64,000 bases of DNA from an uncultured Candidatus Entotheonella sp. (GTDB taxonomy: Bacteria; Tectomicrobia; Entotheonellia; Entotheonellales; Entotheonellaceae): positions 372,001 through 436,000 of the forward strand of contig OY282375.1 in assembly GCA_958295825.1 (NCBI GenBank), in the 5' to 3' direction. Shown piece by piece: positions 1 through 8,397 of the stretch. The notes beneath the pieces are model-generated. The model saw nothing but the letters and a program-made list of their open reading frames with translations, was not told where the DNA came from and made no database searches. The position numbers were made by a program, and so were the translations under genes. Position 1 is the first letter of the stretch. Each line of letters begins with the position of its first letter.

Positions 1-99
1 ACCGACTTCTGCCATCCCGACGCGCGGTGCTCCGCGGGTAAGGATTGCGCCACCCAAACCGCCCCAAGATGACCGTTAGGAAATGGTTCATCACCGTCC

Positions 100-127
100 T
101 TGCGGTTGAAACATTGACGGGTATAAT
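100..127 (+). promoter_or_regulatory. sigma70-type promoter of hrcA
   Basis: A perfect -10 hexamer TATAAT lies at 122-127. A plausible -35 TTGCGG lies at 100-105, giving a 16-bp spacer. Transcription would start near 134, which excludes the upstream in-frame ATG at 45 and supports the hrcA start at 174. No CIRCE inverted repeat (the usual HrcA operator) is visible between the promoter and the gene. Confidence 0.6.
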
Positions 128-173
128 AGCTTGTTTTTCGCCCTTGAATTCGTCGTGGCAGGAAGGTGCACGT

Positions 174-1229
174 ATGCCTCAGATGCCAGAACCCGAAGGC
201 TTGGATGGGCGCACGCAAAGCATTTTGACGGCCATCGTGCATTGTTTCATTCAGAACGCCGAGCCCATCGGTTCTCGGACGATATCGAAACGCTTCGATT
301 TCGGCCTGAGCCCGGCAACCATCCGCAACGTGATGTCCGACCTTGAGGACCTCGGATTCCTGGAGCAACCGCACACCTCCGCAGGACGCGTCCCCACCGA
401 CAAAGGCTATCGATTCTACGTCAATCACCTAAGCGATCTTGATGTTCTCAGCAGCGAGGATTCCGCTCGTATCTCGCAGCGCTACACGCTTTATCGCGGC
501 GAAGTCAACGAGGTGATGGTGGAAACCTCCCGCCTGCTCTCGGAGGTCACGCAGTACGCCGGGGTGGTTCTTCGCACCTTCACGACCACGATTTTCAAAC
601 GCATCGAGTTTGTCAAAGTACGCGACCAGCAGGTCATGGCGATTTTCGTCATGGAATCCGGGATGATCCAGAACAAGCTGATTATGCTCGACGACGAGTT
701 GAGTCAAGACGACCTGCATCGCATCTCCAATTATCTCAATTATGAATTTGCCAATCAGCCGCTGCGTGAGATTCGCCGCCAAGTGCTCGAACGCATGCAG
801 GAGGACAAGGCGCAATACGACAGCCTCGTCCAGCAGGCGATGCACGTGGGCGAAAAGACGTTTGCCGACACCGTGGAAAGCGAGAGCGACATTTATCTGG
901 GCGGCACAGTCAACATTCTGGATCAGCCCGAGTTCGCCTCGAATGTCGATCAGATGAAGGACCTCTTCGCGGCGTTTGAAGAAAAGAATCGGTTGATCAG
1001 CGTGCTCGACAAGTGTCTTGAGGAAACCGGCGTGAATGTCGTTATCGGCTCGGAAACCCCCTTCAAGGATATTCACAAGTGCAGCTTCGTAACCCATACC
1101 TACACCTATGCCGACCGCACGATCGGCGTCCTCGGCGTCCTCGGTCCAAAACGCATGGCCTACCCACGCGTCATGGCCGTCGTTGATTACACTGCACAAC
1201 TCGTCAGCAAAATCCTCACTCAGGGTTAG
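174..1229 (+). CDS. hrcA: heat-inducible transcription repressor HrcA
   Basis: The product is a 351-aa DNA-binding repressor of class I heat-shock genes (groESL, dnaK) that acts at CIRCE operators and is usually activated by GroEL. The N-terminal winged-helix segment carries the family signature SPATIRNVMSDLEDLG followed by QPHTSAGRVPTDKGYRFYV. The remainder matches the GAF-like dimerisation domain, ending in VMAVVDYTAQLVSKIL, and the length is typical. ATG 174 is preceded by GGAAGG at 161-166 and lies downstream of the TATAAT at 122-127. An in-frame ATG at 45 would lie upstream of the promoter and adds an uncharacteristic tail. The usual neighbours grpE-dnaK-dnaJ are not in view. The gene heads a rightward series with prmA, rsmE and purH. 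Confidence 0.93.
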   Translation: MPQMPEPEGLDGRTQSILTAIVHCFIQNAEPIGSRTISKRFDFGLSPATIRNVMSDLEDLGFLEQPHTSAGRVPTDKGYRFYVNHLSDLDVLSSEDSARISQRYTLYRGEVNEVMVETSRLLSEVTQYAGVVLRTFTTTIFKRIEFVKVRDQQVMAIFVMESGMIQNKLIMLDDELSQDDLHRISNYLNYEFANQPLREIRRQVLERMQEDKAQYDSLVQQAMHVGEKTFADTVESESDIYLGGTVNILDQPEFASNVDQMKDLFAAFEEKNRLISVLDKCLEETGVNVVIGSETPFKDIHKCSFVTHTYTYADRTIGVLGVLGPKRMAYPRVMAVVDYTAQLVSKILTQG

Positions 1230-1308
1230 CGGTCCTGACCTCTGATGGCCCCACCTTAAGCTGCGGCGTCTCCCTGAAATCCTCCAACTATTCAAACCGG
1301 TGGCCTGA

Positions 1309-2244
1309 ATGCAATGGTGGAACGTTTACGTGCAAACGCCGGCGCATACAAGAGATGCGGTCAGCGCTCACCTCGACCGCCTGGGTTCGACAGCGGTAAT
1401 CATCCATGAGCACGCCAGACTATCGGCCTGCCGGGAACCCTGCGTGGACAACGCGCTTTACACTCGGGGCTCGACAGTCCTACAAGCGGCGTTGGCGGGG
1501 CATGAAGAACTCTTGCCACGGCTTGCCGCCTTGCAACGATTCATGGCCACCGGCGCCGGGTTCGAAGCGACCCTGTCTTGGGCCTTATACTGCTGCAAAC
1601 TGAGTGACCAACGATACCTAACCCAATGGCAGGACTTCTTTCATCCTTTCTGGGTGGGTGGCCGCTTGCTCATTCGTCCTTCCTGGGATACCTCATCCAT
1701 GCCGCGCGACAAGGCATGGGTGACCATTGATCCGGGCTTGGCCTTCGGAACCGGCACGCACCCAACCACCCGTATGTGCCTGGACATGCTGGCCGACTAC
1801 GCCCCGCAATGCCAAGGCGGTGATCTTCTTGACGCGGGCTGTGGCTCGGGTATTCTGTCGCTGGCCGCGCTGAGGCTCGGCTTGCGCACCGCAGTCGGCG
1901 TGGACGTGGACCCCCAAGCGGTTGTCGTAGCGATCGACAATGCCGCGACGAATGACCTGCAGAAACAGGTGCAATTCATTTCCGGCTGGTGCGACGCTGC
2001 CGTCGGGCCATTCGACATGATTGTGGCGAATATCTTTCTCGGGCCGTTAGTCGAGATGATGCAAACCCTGCGTTGTCGTCTGAGGCCGGGAGGCACCCTG
2101 ATCGTGTCTGGAATTATCGCTCCCCAGGAAGTCACGTTGACGGCGTCACTCAAGACAGCCGGACTGGGTGTTTGCTCCCGGATGCTGACGGATGGCTGGA
2201 TTGCCTTGGCTGCCCGACCTGTCCGGGATGCGTCGGCAAAGTGA
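1309..2244 (+). CDS. prmA: ribosomal protein L11 methyltransferase PrmA
   Basis: A 311-aa class I SAM-dependent methyltransferase that trimethylates ribosomal protein L11. The diagnostic AFGTGTHPTT motif begins at about residue 145. The SAM-binding loop DAGCGSGILSLAA starts at D175. The active-site VANIFLGPL segment (N241), in the place of the NPPY motif, is typical of PrmA. The N-terminal 100 residues are divergent, as is common for the substrate-recognition domain. It lies 79 bp after hrcA and 13 bp before rsmE, a common pairing of ribosome-modification genes. No anomaly was seen. Confidence 0.92.
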   Translation: MQWWNVYVQTPAHTRDAVSAHLDRLGSTAVIIHEHARLSACREPCVDNALYTRGSTVLQAALAGHEELLPRLAALQRFMATGAGFEATLSWALYCCKLSDQRYLTQWQDFFHPFWVGGRLLIRPSWDTSSMPRDKAWVTIDPGLAFGTGTHPTTRMCLDMLADYAPQCQGGDLLDAGCGSGILSLAALRLGLRTAVGVDVDPQAVVVAIDNAATNDLQKQVQFISGWCDAAVGPFDMIVANIFLGPLVEMMQTLRCRLRPGGTLIVSGIIAPQEVTLTASLKTAGLGVCSRMLTDGWIALAARPVRDASAK

Positions 2245-2257
2245 ACTCAAGAATTGT

Positions 2258-3001
2258 ATGCACCGCGCGTATGTAGCCCCGGAAATCCTTGACGAATCCG
2301 TCATCTCGCTACCACGCGATACAGCCCACTACATCGCCCGCGTGCTGCGGTTAAGGGTGGGCGATCAGATCGGCCTGTTCGATGGCAATGGCCGGGAATG
2401 TGTCGTTCGTCTGACACATGTGTCGGCCGGTCTTGTTCAAGGCGCGCGGCTGGCCCTGCTGGCGTCGCCGACGCCCTGCAACAACATTGTCGTGCTAGGG
2501 CAGGGACTTCCTCAGGGCGCCAAGATGGACTGGATTGTCGAGAAATGCTCCGAGTTGGGATTGTCCACGCTGGTGCCTCTCCACACGGAATTGTCCGTGA
2601 TACGGAGCGTTGGCCAGCGCATGACTGAGAAAATGGCCCGTTGGCAGCGCATTGCGGCAGCCACCGCCGGACAATGCGGACGCCGAACGCTGCTCGAACT
2701 CGGAACTCCGTCATCATTGGCCGATTTCTGCGCCCGCTACGACGCGGCGCCCGTTAAAATCATTTGCTGGGAGCAGGAAAAATCGTGCGGCATCCGGCAG
2801 GTGTTGGAGGCTGGAGACGACCGGTACCCCATTGCCGTTCTGGTCGGACCGGAAAGCGGGTTCACCGCAGACGAAGTCACTGTAGCCAAAGCGCACGATT
2901 TTGTGCCGGTCAGCTTGGGCCCACGCCGTCTGCGCACCGAAACGGCGGCCGTCGCCGTGACCGGCATCATCCGCTACAGCCGCGGCGAACTCGATCCCTG
3001 A
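2258..3001 (+). CDS. rsmE: 16S rRNA (uracil(1498)-N(3))-methyltransferase RsmE
   Basis: A 247-aa SPOUT-class methyltransferase that makes m3U1498 in 16S rRNA. The knot region is recognisable at the C-terminus: VLVGPESGFTADEV and VSLGPRRLRTETAAVAV, the SAM-binding trefoil-knot signature of the family. The N-terminal PUA-like part reads HYIARVLRLRVGDQIGLFDG. I chose ATG 2258 because the encoded MHRAYV start matches the family. Earlier in-frame starts at 2192 and 2228 overlap prmA and add unconserved residues. The stop codon sits 10 bp before purH, so the genes are probably cotranscribed. Confidence 0.9.
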   Translation: MHRAYVAPEILDESVISLPRDTAHYIARVLRLRVGDQIGLFDGNGRECVVRLTHVSAGLVQGARLALLASPTPCNNIVVLGQGLPQGAKMDWIVEKCSELGLSTLVPLHTELSVIRSVGQRMTEKMARWQRIAAATAGQCGRRTLLELGTPSSLADFCARYDAAPVKIICWEQEKSCGIRQVLEAGDDRYPIAVLVGPESGFTADEVTVAKAHDFVPVSLGPRRLRTETAAVAVTGIIRYSRGELDP

Positions 3002-3011
3002 GGAAAATGAA

Positions 3012-4583
3012 ATGAAGAAAATCAAGCGCGCCCTCGTCAGCGTGTCGAATAAGGAGGGCATTGTCCCCTTTGTCGAGCAGCTACGACACTACGATATTGA
3101 AATCCTGTCCACCGGCGGCACCGCTGCCGCCTTGCGGGACCGCGGCATTCCGGTCGTGTCTGTGGAGGACGTTACCGGCATGCCGGAGATGCTCGACGGC
3201 CGGGTCAAGACCCTGCATCCCCGCCTGCACGGCGGGATTCTCGCTCAACGTGGCAGGCCCGATCAAATGGCTGACGCCGTCTCACACGACTTGCCGCTCA
3301 TTGATCTGGTTGTCGTCAACCTCTACCCCTTTGAGACCATGACGGGAAGCGGTGCCCTCTCCCTGGATGAAGCGATCTCCTACATTGACATCGGTGGCGT
3401 GGCGATGCTGCGCGCCGCCGCCAAGAATTTCGCCGACGTGACGGTGGTGTGCCAGCCGAACCAGTACGACGAAGTGCTAGCGGACTTGAAACAAAACGAC
3501 GGTATCACCAGCCTCCCCCTGCGCTACCGATTGGCCCTGGAGACGTTTCAGCACACGGCTGCATACGATGCTGCCATCAGTACCTATCTGCACGCTACCG
3601 GCCCTGAGCAAGCCGACGCAACCTCCTTCGCCCGACAGGAAACCCTGGTTCTGCGTCGGGAACGCGCCCTGCGCTATGGAGAAAACCCGCACCAGGGCGC
3701 GGCATTGTACGCCTCCACACCAGCCGTACGTCCAAACCTGATACAGGCTCGGCAGTTGCACGGCAAGGAACTGTCGTTCAACAATCTCGCCGATGCCGAT
3801 GCCGCGCTGGCGGCTGTGCAGGAATTCGACGAACTGGCGGTGGTCATCCTGAAGCACCAGACACCATGCGGCATTGCCGTGGCGCCCACGGCCGCCGAGG
3901 CATATGAGCGCGCCTACGACACCGATCCGGACTCAGCTTCGGGCGGCGTCATCAGCTGCAATCGGGAAGTGGACGCCGCTATGGCCGAAGCCATCGGTGA
4001 CCGCTTCCTGGAAGTCCTGCTGGCCCCTTCGTTCCACCCGGAGGCCCTGGCGCTGTTGACCCGGAAGCGAAACCGCATCCTGCTGGCCTGGGGTAAGGAC
4101 GCCGATACTACGAACAACCAAAGGCCCCGGCGCCAGTGGCGCAGCATCGCCGGCGGCGCGCTGGTGCAGGACGCTGACCAAGCCTGCCTGACCCCCGAAG
4201 ATCTGAACATCGTTACCGAACGCCAGCCTACTCCGGCGCAAAGGCAAGCAATGCTGTTTGCCTGGAAGGTCGTCAAGCACGTCAAATCCAACGCCGTCGT
4301 TCTGGTGCGCGACACGCAGACGGTCGGCATCGGCTCCGGACAGATGAGCCGCGTGGACGCCGGCCGCATGGCACTGATGAAAGCCCGCAGCAGCACGAAA
4401 GGGTGCGTGGCGGCGTCGGACGCCTTTTTCCCCTTCCGAGACGGTGTGGACCTCATCGCCGAGGCGGGGGGCGAGGTCGTCATCCAGCCGGGCGGGTCCG
4501 TGCGCGACAAGGAAACCATCGCGGCGGCCAACGAGCACGGCATCGTTATGGCGTTCTCCGACGTGCGTGCGTTCAGACACTAG
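3012..4583 (+). CDS. purH: bifunctional AICAR transformylase/IMP cyclohydrolase PurH
   Basis: A 523-aa enzyme for the last two steps of IMP synthesis: AICAR formylation with 10-formyl-THF, then ring closure. The N-terminal MGS-like cyclohydrolase domain contains VKTLHPRLHGGIL (K66, H69). The transformylase domain contains LKHQTPCGIAV (K281, H282), matching the catalytic Lys-His pair. The C-terminus VMAFSDVRAFRH is canonical, so the protein is complete. An IS5-family element is inserted within the stop codon: T4581-A4582 is the target TA and the third base of TAG (G4583) is the first base of the IS. The base after the right-hand TA (A5431) shows that the ancestral stop was TAA. A Shine-Dalgarno GAGG at 3000-3003 overlaps the end of rsmE. 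Confidence 0.96.
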   Translation: MKKIKRALVSVSNKEGIVPFVEQLRHYDIEILSTGGTAAALRDRGIPVVSVEDVTGMPEMLDGRVKTLHPRLHGGILAQRGRPDQMADAVSHDLPLIDLVVVNLYPFETMTGSGALSLDEAISYIDIGGVAMLRAAAKNFADVTVVCQPNQYDEVLADLKQNDGITSLPLRYRLALETFQHTAAYDAAISTYLHATGPEQADATSFARQETLVLRRERALRYGENPHQGAALYASTPAVRPNLIQARQLHGKELSFNNLADADAALAAVQEFDELAVVILKHQTPCGIAVAPTAAEAYERAYDTDPDSASGGVISCNREVDAAMAEAIGDRFLEVLLAPSFHPEALALLTRKRNRILLAWGKDADTTNNQRPRRQWRSIAGGALVQDADQACLTPEDLNIVTERQPTPAQRQAMLFAWKVVKHVKSNAVVLVRDTQTVGIGSGQMSRVDAGRMALMKARSSTKGCVAASDAFFPFRDGVDLIAEAGGEVVIQPGGSVRDKETIAAANEHGIVMAFSDVRAFRH

Positions 4584-5428
4584 GCTCAGGACTCATAACC
4601 AGAAACTAACCGTGGCAGCTATGCAGATGGCACTGAAGAACGTATGCGCACAGCGGTCGTAACGAGTGGCGATGCGGCGCCAATCCTTCAGCCTGCCAAA
4701 CAGGCGTTCGATGAGGTTACGGCTCTTGTACAACTCGGTGTCGTAGATGATGGGCTCTTTGCGCTTGGCACGGCCCGGAATGCAGGACTTGATGCCACGT
4801 TCGGCAAGGGCCTCGCGCAACCTGTCGCTGTCATAACCCTTGTCGGCTATCAGGACAGCGGCTTCCGGTAGGGCGTCAAGTACCGTATCAGCCCCGCGGT
4901 AGTCGCTGACTTGGCCCGCCGTCAACCGCAGCACGACGGGCTTGCCATCGCCGTCGCAGACGGCGTGGAGCTTCGAGTTCAGCCCGCCCCGGGTGCGTCC
5001 GATGCAGCGCGAAAGCCCCCCTTTTTCAGCAAGCTGGCTGCGGTACGATGCGCTTTGAGATGGGTGCTATCGATCATGACCGTCTTGGTGGCGGTGCTTT
5101 CGGCAGCCAGGGCTTGGAAGATGCGGTCGAAGACCGCGGCCCTGCTCCAGCGCACGAAGCGATTGTAGAGTGTCTTGTGGGGTCCGTAACAGGCGGGCGC
5201 GTCGCGCCACCTCAGCCCATAGCGGATGACGTGGATGATGCCGCTGATAACCTTTCGGTCATCGACGCGTGGGACGCCGCGCCCCTTGTTGGGTAACAGG
5301 GGTTTGAGTCGGTTAAACGGGTCGTCGGCCAGCCAGAAGTGGTGCTCGGACATGATCGCTCTCCTTGTGGCGTCAGGGTGTTGACTCTCATCACAGGCCC
5401 CATGATACCCTTTTATAGGTCCTGAGCC
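4583..5428 (-). mobile_element. IS5-family (IS427-like) insertion sequence, copy A
   Basis: An 846-bp element bounded by GGCTCAGGAC and its complement GTCCTGAGCC, flanked on both sides by the target dinucleotide TA (4581-4582 and 5429-5430). Two overlapping ORFs on the minus strand encode one transposase by frameshifting. Near-identical copies lie at 29888-30726 and 50920-51765, and end fragments at 39104-39122 and 62112-62207. Copy A shows no internal disruption, so it may be active. It separates purH from purD. Confidence 0.93.
4593..5353 (-). CDS. IS5-family transposase (two ORFs, programmed frameshift), copy A
   Basis: The first ORF (5353 to 4979, 124 aa) starts MSEHHFWLADDPFNRLKPLL, the DUF4096-type N-terminal domain of IS5/IS427 transposases, and ends after AASLLKKGG. 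The second ORF lies in the -1 frame and reads GGLNSKLHAV, then the DDE domain with DVLIADKGYDSDRLREAL-type motifs through NLIERLFGRLKDWRR to about 4593. The join falls on an A-rich/G-rich slippery run (AAAAAGGGGGG on the coding strand), as in other IS427-group elements. That frameshifting is productive here is inferred from family knowledge. Confidence 0.85.
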
Positions 5429-5529
5429 TAAGGGCCTTTGAGATTCTCCGTGAATTGAAGACGGAGGCCCCCACCGTAGATCATGGTGGCGAAGCTACTG
5501 ATGGTAGATAGGAAATAAAGGTCCGCCCG

Positions 5530-5752
5530 ATGAATTTAGCGACAGTTTCAAGCGATCAGTTGAAAACTTTGACATCAGGAAAGGTGGATGTCTTTGGTCT
5601 GCCGAGCGTTGCCGAACGGACAAAGTGGAATGGACTATCTCAGTCAGGCAATAAATGGGCAATTTATCATGGATCAGCGCTTGACGTACTTAAAGCCATG
5701 CCGGAAAAAACTGTCAATTGTATTGTGACGTCTCCCCCATATTATTGGCCGG
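5530..5752 (+). pseudogene. 5' fragment of a DNA methyltransferase gene
   Basis: About 74 residues from ATG 5530 look like the start of an N4-cytosine/N6-adenine DNA methyltransferase: KWAIYHGSALDVLKAMPEKT followed by NCIVTSPPYYW, the catalytic (S/D)PPY motif IV. The reading frame runs into the IS1595-like element at 5751 directly after PYYW. No continuation is recognisable after the element (8306-8397), so the rest of the gene was probably deleted. It is unrelated in sequence to the methyltransferase carried inside the adjacent element. It may be a relic of a restriction-modification gene once sited between purH and purD. Confidence 0.6.
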
Positions 5753-5761
5753 AATTACAAG

Positions 5762-7375
5762 TTACAGGCTTAATAGCACGCCCTGCCCTGTGCCGCGCGC
5801 AACCATGCCCGGCACGTCGAATCCCTTGCCATTCAGAATGTCTTCAACCGTCCGTAGCTGCATACGGGGGTATGGCCGCGCAAACGTGGACTGGGTATCC
5901 CCTGCCTCAGCCATGAAGCGATGGAAGTTACGTTCCTTCGTTACGCCCAATGGCTCCAGGATAATCAGGCCGACCCTCAGGCCGCGTCGTTCTCCAACAC
6001 GCCTCGCAGGGCGCGTCGCGTGGCAATACCGACATTCTTGCCGCCCTTCACCTCCATCGCCATGCTTTGCAGGTCGTCCACGTTCGGCATAGCGAAGTAC
6101 AAGCGTCCGTCGATGCCGCCGTCTGCCGTGCGCCGCGTTGTCACGAAGCCGTCCACGGTTTCGACAGCCCATTTCTGGAAGTGGTAGGGATCACGCTTCC
6201 ACAGGTCGCGGGCGCCTTCCAGGGTGCGCGGCACGCCGTCAACTTCAAAGTCCTTGCCCGCCACCAATCGCAGGCGGTCTTGCAGGCGCACCTTCGCCAC
6301 GCGCTTGACGGCGTGAATGGCGATGTCGATACCGACCCAGCGCCGCCCCAGTCTGTGGGCAGCCTCCAGCGTGGTGGCGCAACCGCAGAACGGGTCGAAT
6401 ACCACGTCGCCTTCATTGCTGCTCGCCTTGATGATGCGCTCAAGCAGCGCCAAGGGCTTTTGCGTCGCGTAGCCCATGCGTTCACGGGCGCGGCCAGACA
6501 AGTTGTCAATATCGTTCCACAAATTCGTTGCAGGTCGCCCGCCAGAGAGATAGGTCTTGCGATCAGGGCGCCCCGTGCCAGACCATACAAGTCGCCCCTC
6601 TCTGTCCAACGCCCGCAACTTGGCGGGCTTCATACGCCACCCCATCTTGGGACATATCCCTTGTATTCATACACAAGGTTCGGCCTTTCTCCCATTGATG
6701 CCGTGCGTATGATTTCGTGAAGTCTGTATCTGCCCTTCTCGTCTTCAGGTCTGTAAAAGTCGGACACCTAATTTCTCATCATGAGGCACATACACCGGAT
6801 TCCACGTCCTATCAGATGTCTTGGAAGAGGACAAGATGATGTCTCTCACCTGCCCAAAGCCTTTGGAATCGTTATGAGAACTTGTGCGTCGCCAGGTAAT
6901 CTCGCTTCTGAAGTTCTCATGCCCGAAGATGGCGTCCATCATCACTTTGAGAGTGGCTGGCAGTCGGATCACCATGCAGGTAGATGGAGCCAGTCGGCTT
7001 CAAGATGGGCTTCATTGGCAGCAAGCGCTCTACCATGTAGGACAGATACGCCAGCAAGCGCGGCTGCGTGCCGCGCAAGGCATTCACCCAAAGACGCCAG
7101 AACTCAGCCACCTTGTCATCGATGCCGCGTTCGCGCATGAGCACCGGCATGACGCGGATGGCGCGTTCGCGCTCCTCGTCCAATGTCCACAGGTCGCAGA
7201 AGGCTTCAATCTGGTCAGGCGGCAGGCGGCCGGTGGCATCCCTGTAAATGGCGTTGTATTCCTGATTCGAGTTGAAGGGCGGGTCCAGGTAAATCAGGTC
7301 CACGCTGCCCAGGTTCACGTGATCTCGCATGATCGTGAGGCAGTCGCCGTAGTAGAGCCGGTTCACGCGAAGCAT
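5762..7375 (-). pseudogene. decayed DNA methyltransferase with C-terminal Mrr-like nuclease region (passenger of IS1595-like element)
   Basis: Read leftward from the start MLRVNRLYYGDCLTIM, the frame shows DLIYLDPPFNSN (motif IV) first and VVFDPFCGCATTLEAAH (motif I) later, the beta-class order of N6-adenine methyltransferases. After motif I come GIDIAIHAVKRV, a region with ADGGIDGRLYFA and MAMEVKGGK that resembles a D...ExK nuclease core, and a C-terminal tail ending GQGVLLSL. The gene is spread over at least four frame segments (about 6917-7375, 6745-6975, 5977-6645, 5762-6000), so it is dead. Its start overlaps the transposase stop, implying translational coupling. The methyltransferase assignment is firm. 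The nuclease assignment is an inference from motifs. Confidence 0.72.
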
Positions 7376-8238
7376 CCCCGGAGGAAGGTGCTGAATGGAT
7401 CGACATTCTTGCGTTCGTTGTACTTCCAGCAGGCTTCGGCGACGTACAGCAGGGTATACGGTACGCCGTAGTGGTGATGCGAGCCGTACCAGGCGCGCTT
7501 GAGCAAAGACCAGAAGCCCTCAATCGTGTTGGTGTGAACCGAGCCTTCGGCATAGGCCGTGCTGTGGTTGATAACGGCGTGCTGCATGAAGTTCTTGACG
7601 CCGCCATAGCCCTTCCATTCGTCCGTCATCAGCAGCGAGCCGGCGGGTTCCACGTTGTCCTTGATGAACTTGAGCAGGGTCTTGCCGTGGACCTTGGCGG
7701 CAGTGCGGGCCGTTACGCGGCCGCCGCGTTCGACGGCGCCGACGATCAGGCGCTTGGCCGTGCCGCGTCCTTTCTTGGCGGGCTTGTCGTCTTCGCGCCG
7801 ATTGCCTTTACGCGGCTTGCCGCCCAGATAGGTCTCGTCGGCTTCGATGATGCCTTGGAGCAGGTGACGCTCGCGGTTCACCATCGCAACCCGAATGCGG
7901 GTTTGCATGTACCATACGGTTTGTTGCCTCACGTCCAGATCGCGGGCAAGCTGGCAGCTCGACAGGCTTTTCTTGGCGTTCACCATCAAGCCGATTGCCA
8001 GGAACTATTTTTGCAAAGGGACTTTGGTCTTTTGCATGATCGTGCCGGACAGGACGTTGAAGCTGGACTTGCAAGCGTGGCCATTCCAACGGCCCACCTT
8101 GTCCAGTTCGTTCTTGCGGGCCACCTTGTCGCTCCTGCAATGCGGGCAGGTCGGATTATCCCCCCAACGGACGGTCTCAAGGTGTTCAAGGCAGGATTCT
8201 TGCGTCGGATACTTGCTGAAAATACTGATCAGGTTCAT
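7363..8238 (-). pseudogene. ISXO2-like (IS1595 family) transposase with in-frame amber codon, copy 1
   Basis: The N-terminal part (8238-8008) carries a zinc-ribbon segment, CPHCRSDKVARKNELDK. The C-terminal DDE-type part reads IIEADETYLGGKPRKGN, then LLMTDEWKGYGG, then HTNTIEGFWSLLKRAWYG. The two parts are in the same frame, separated only by TAG at 8005-8007. Relatives carry a tryptophan here (QKWFLAI), so a single TGG to TAG change inactivates the gene. The stop overlaps the passenger methyltransferase start. Confidence 0.85.
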
Positions 8239-8397
8239 GGCGTCACCTCCTAAAGAGAAGGGACTACCCTATGTCTGAATTGTCAAGCCTGTAACTTGTA
8301 ATTGCGAAACAGATATTTTCAAGATAATATCTCTTCTTCTCGAAGTAGGGCCTGTTGTTCTCCATAAGCCTAACCCAGCGAAGCGAGGCACTTCACC

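Larger units (their letters stand above)
5751..8305 (-). mobile_element. IS1595-like element with methyltransferase/nuclease passenger gene, copy 1
   Basis: A 2555-bp element bounded by 21-bp inverted repeats (5751-5771 and 8285-8305) that differ at one position and share the core AATTACAAGTTACAGGCTT. It encodes, leftward, an ISXO2-like transposase and then an overlapping passenger gene. Both are now broken. No 8-bp target duplication is visible (TATTGGCC on the left, GAAACAGA on the right), consistent with a deletion beside the insertion. The right part of a second element of this type lies at 37304-39043 with a matching end. Confidence 0.75.

Noticed and set aside
45..173. N-terminal extension of hrcA from ATG 45
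   Set aside because: It lies upstream of the TATAAT promoter at 122-127, and the extra 43 residues have no HrcA character. ATG 174 has a good ribosome-binding site.
174..1229. A CIRCE operator near hrcA
   Set aside because: No TTAGCACTC-type inverted repeat could be found upstream of hrcA in the window.
8343..8355. GGGCCTGTTG as an IS5-type end before purD
   Set aside because: Only 10-12 bp match and there is no partner end or TA pair, so chance is likely. It is not listed as a repeat.
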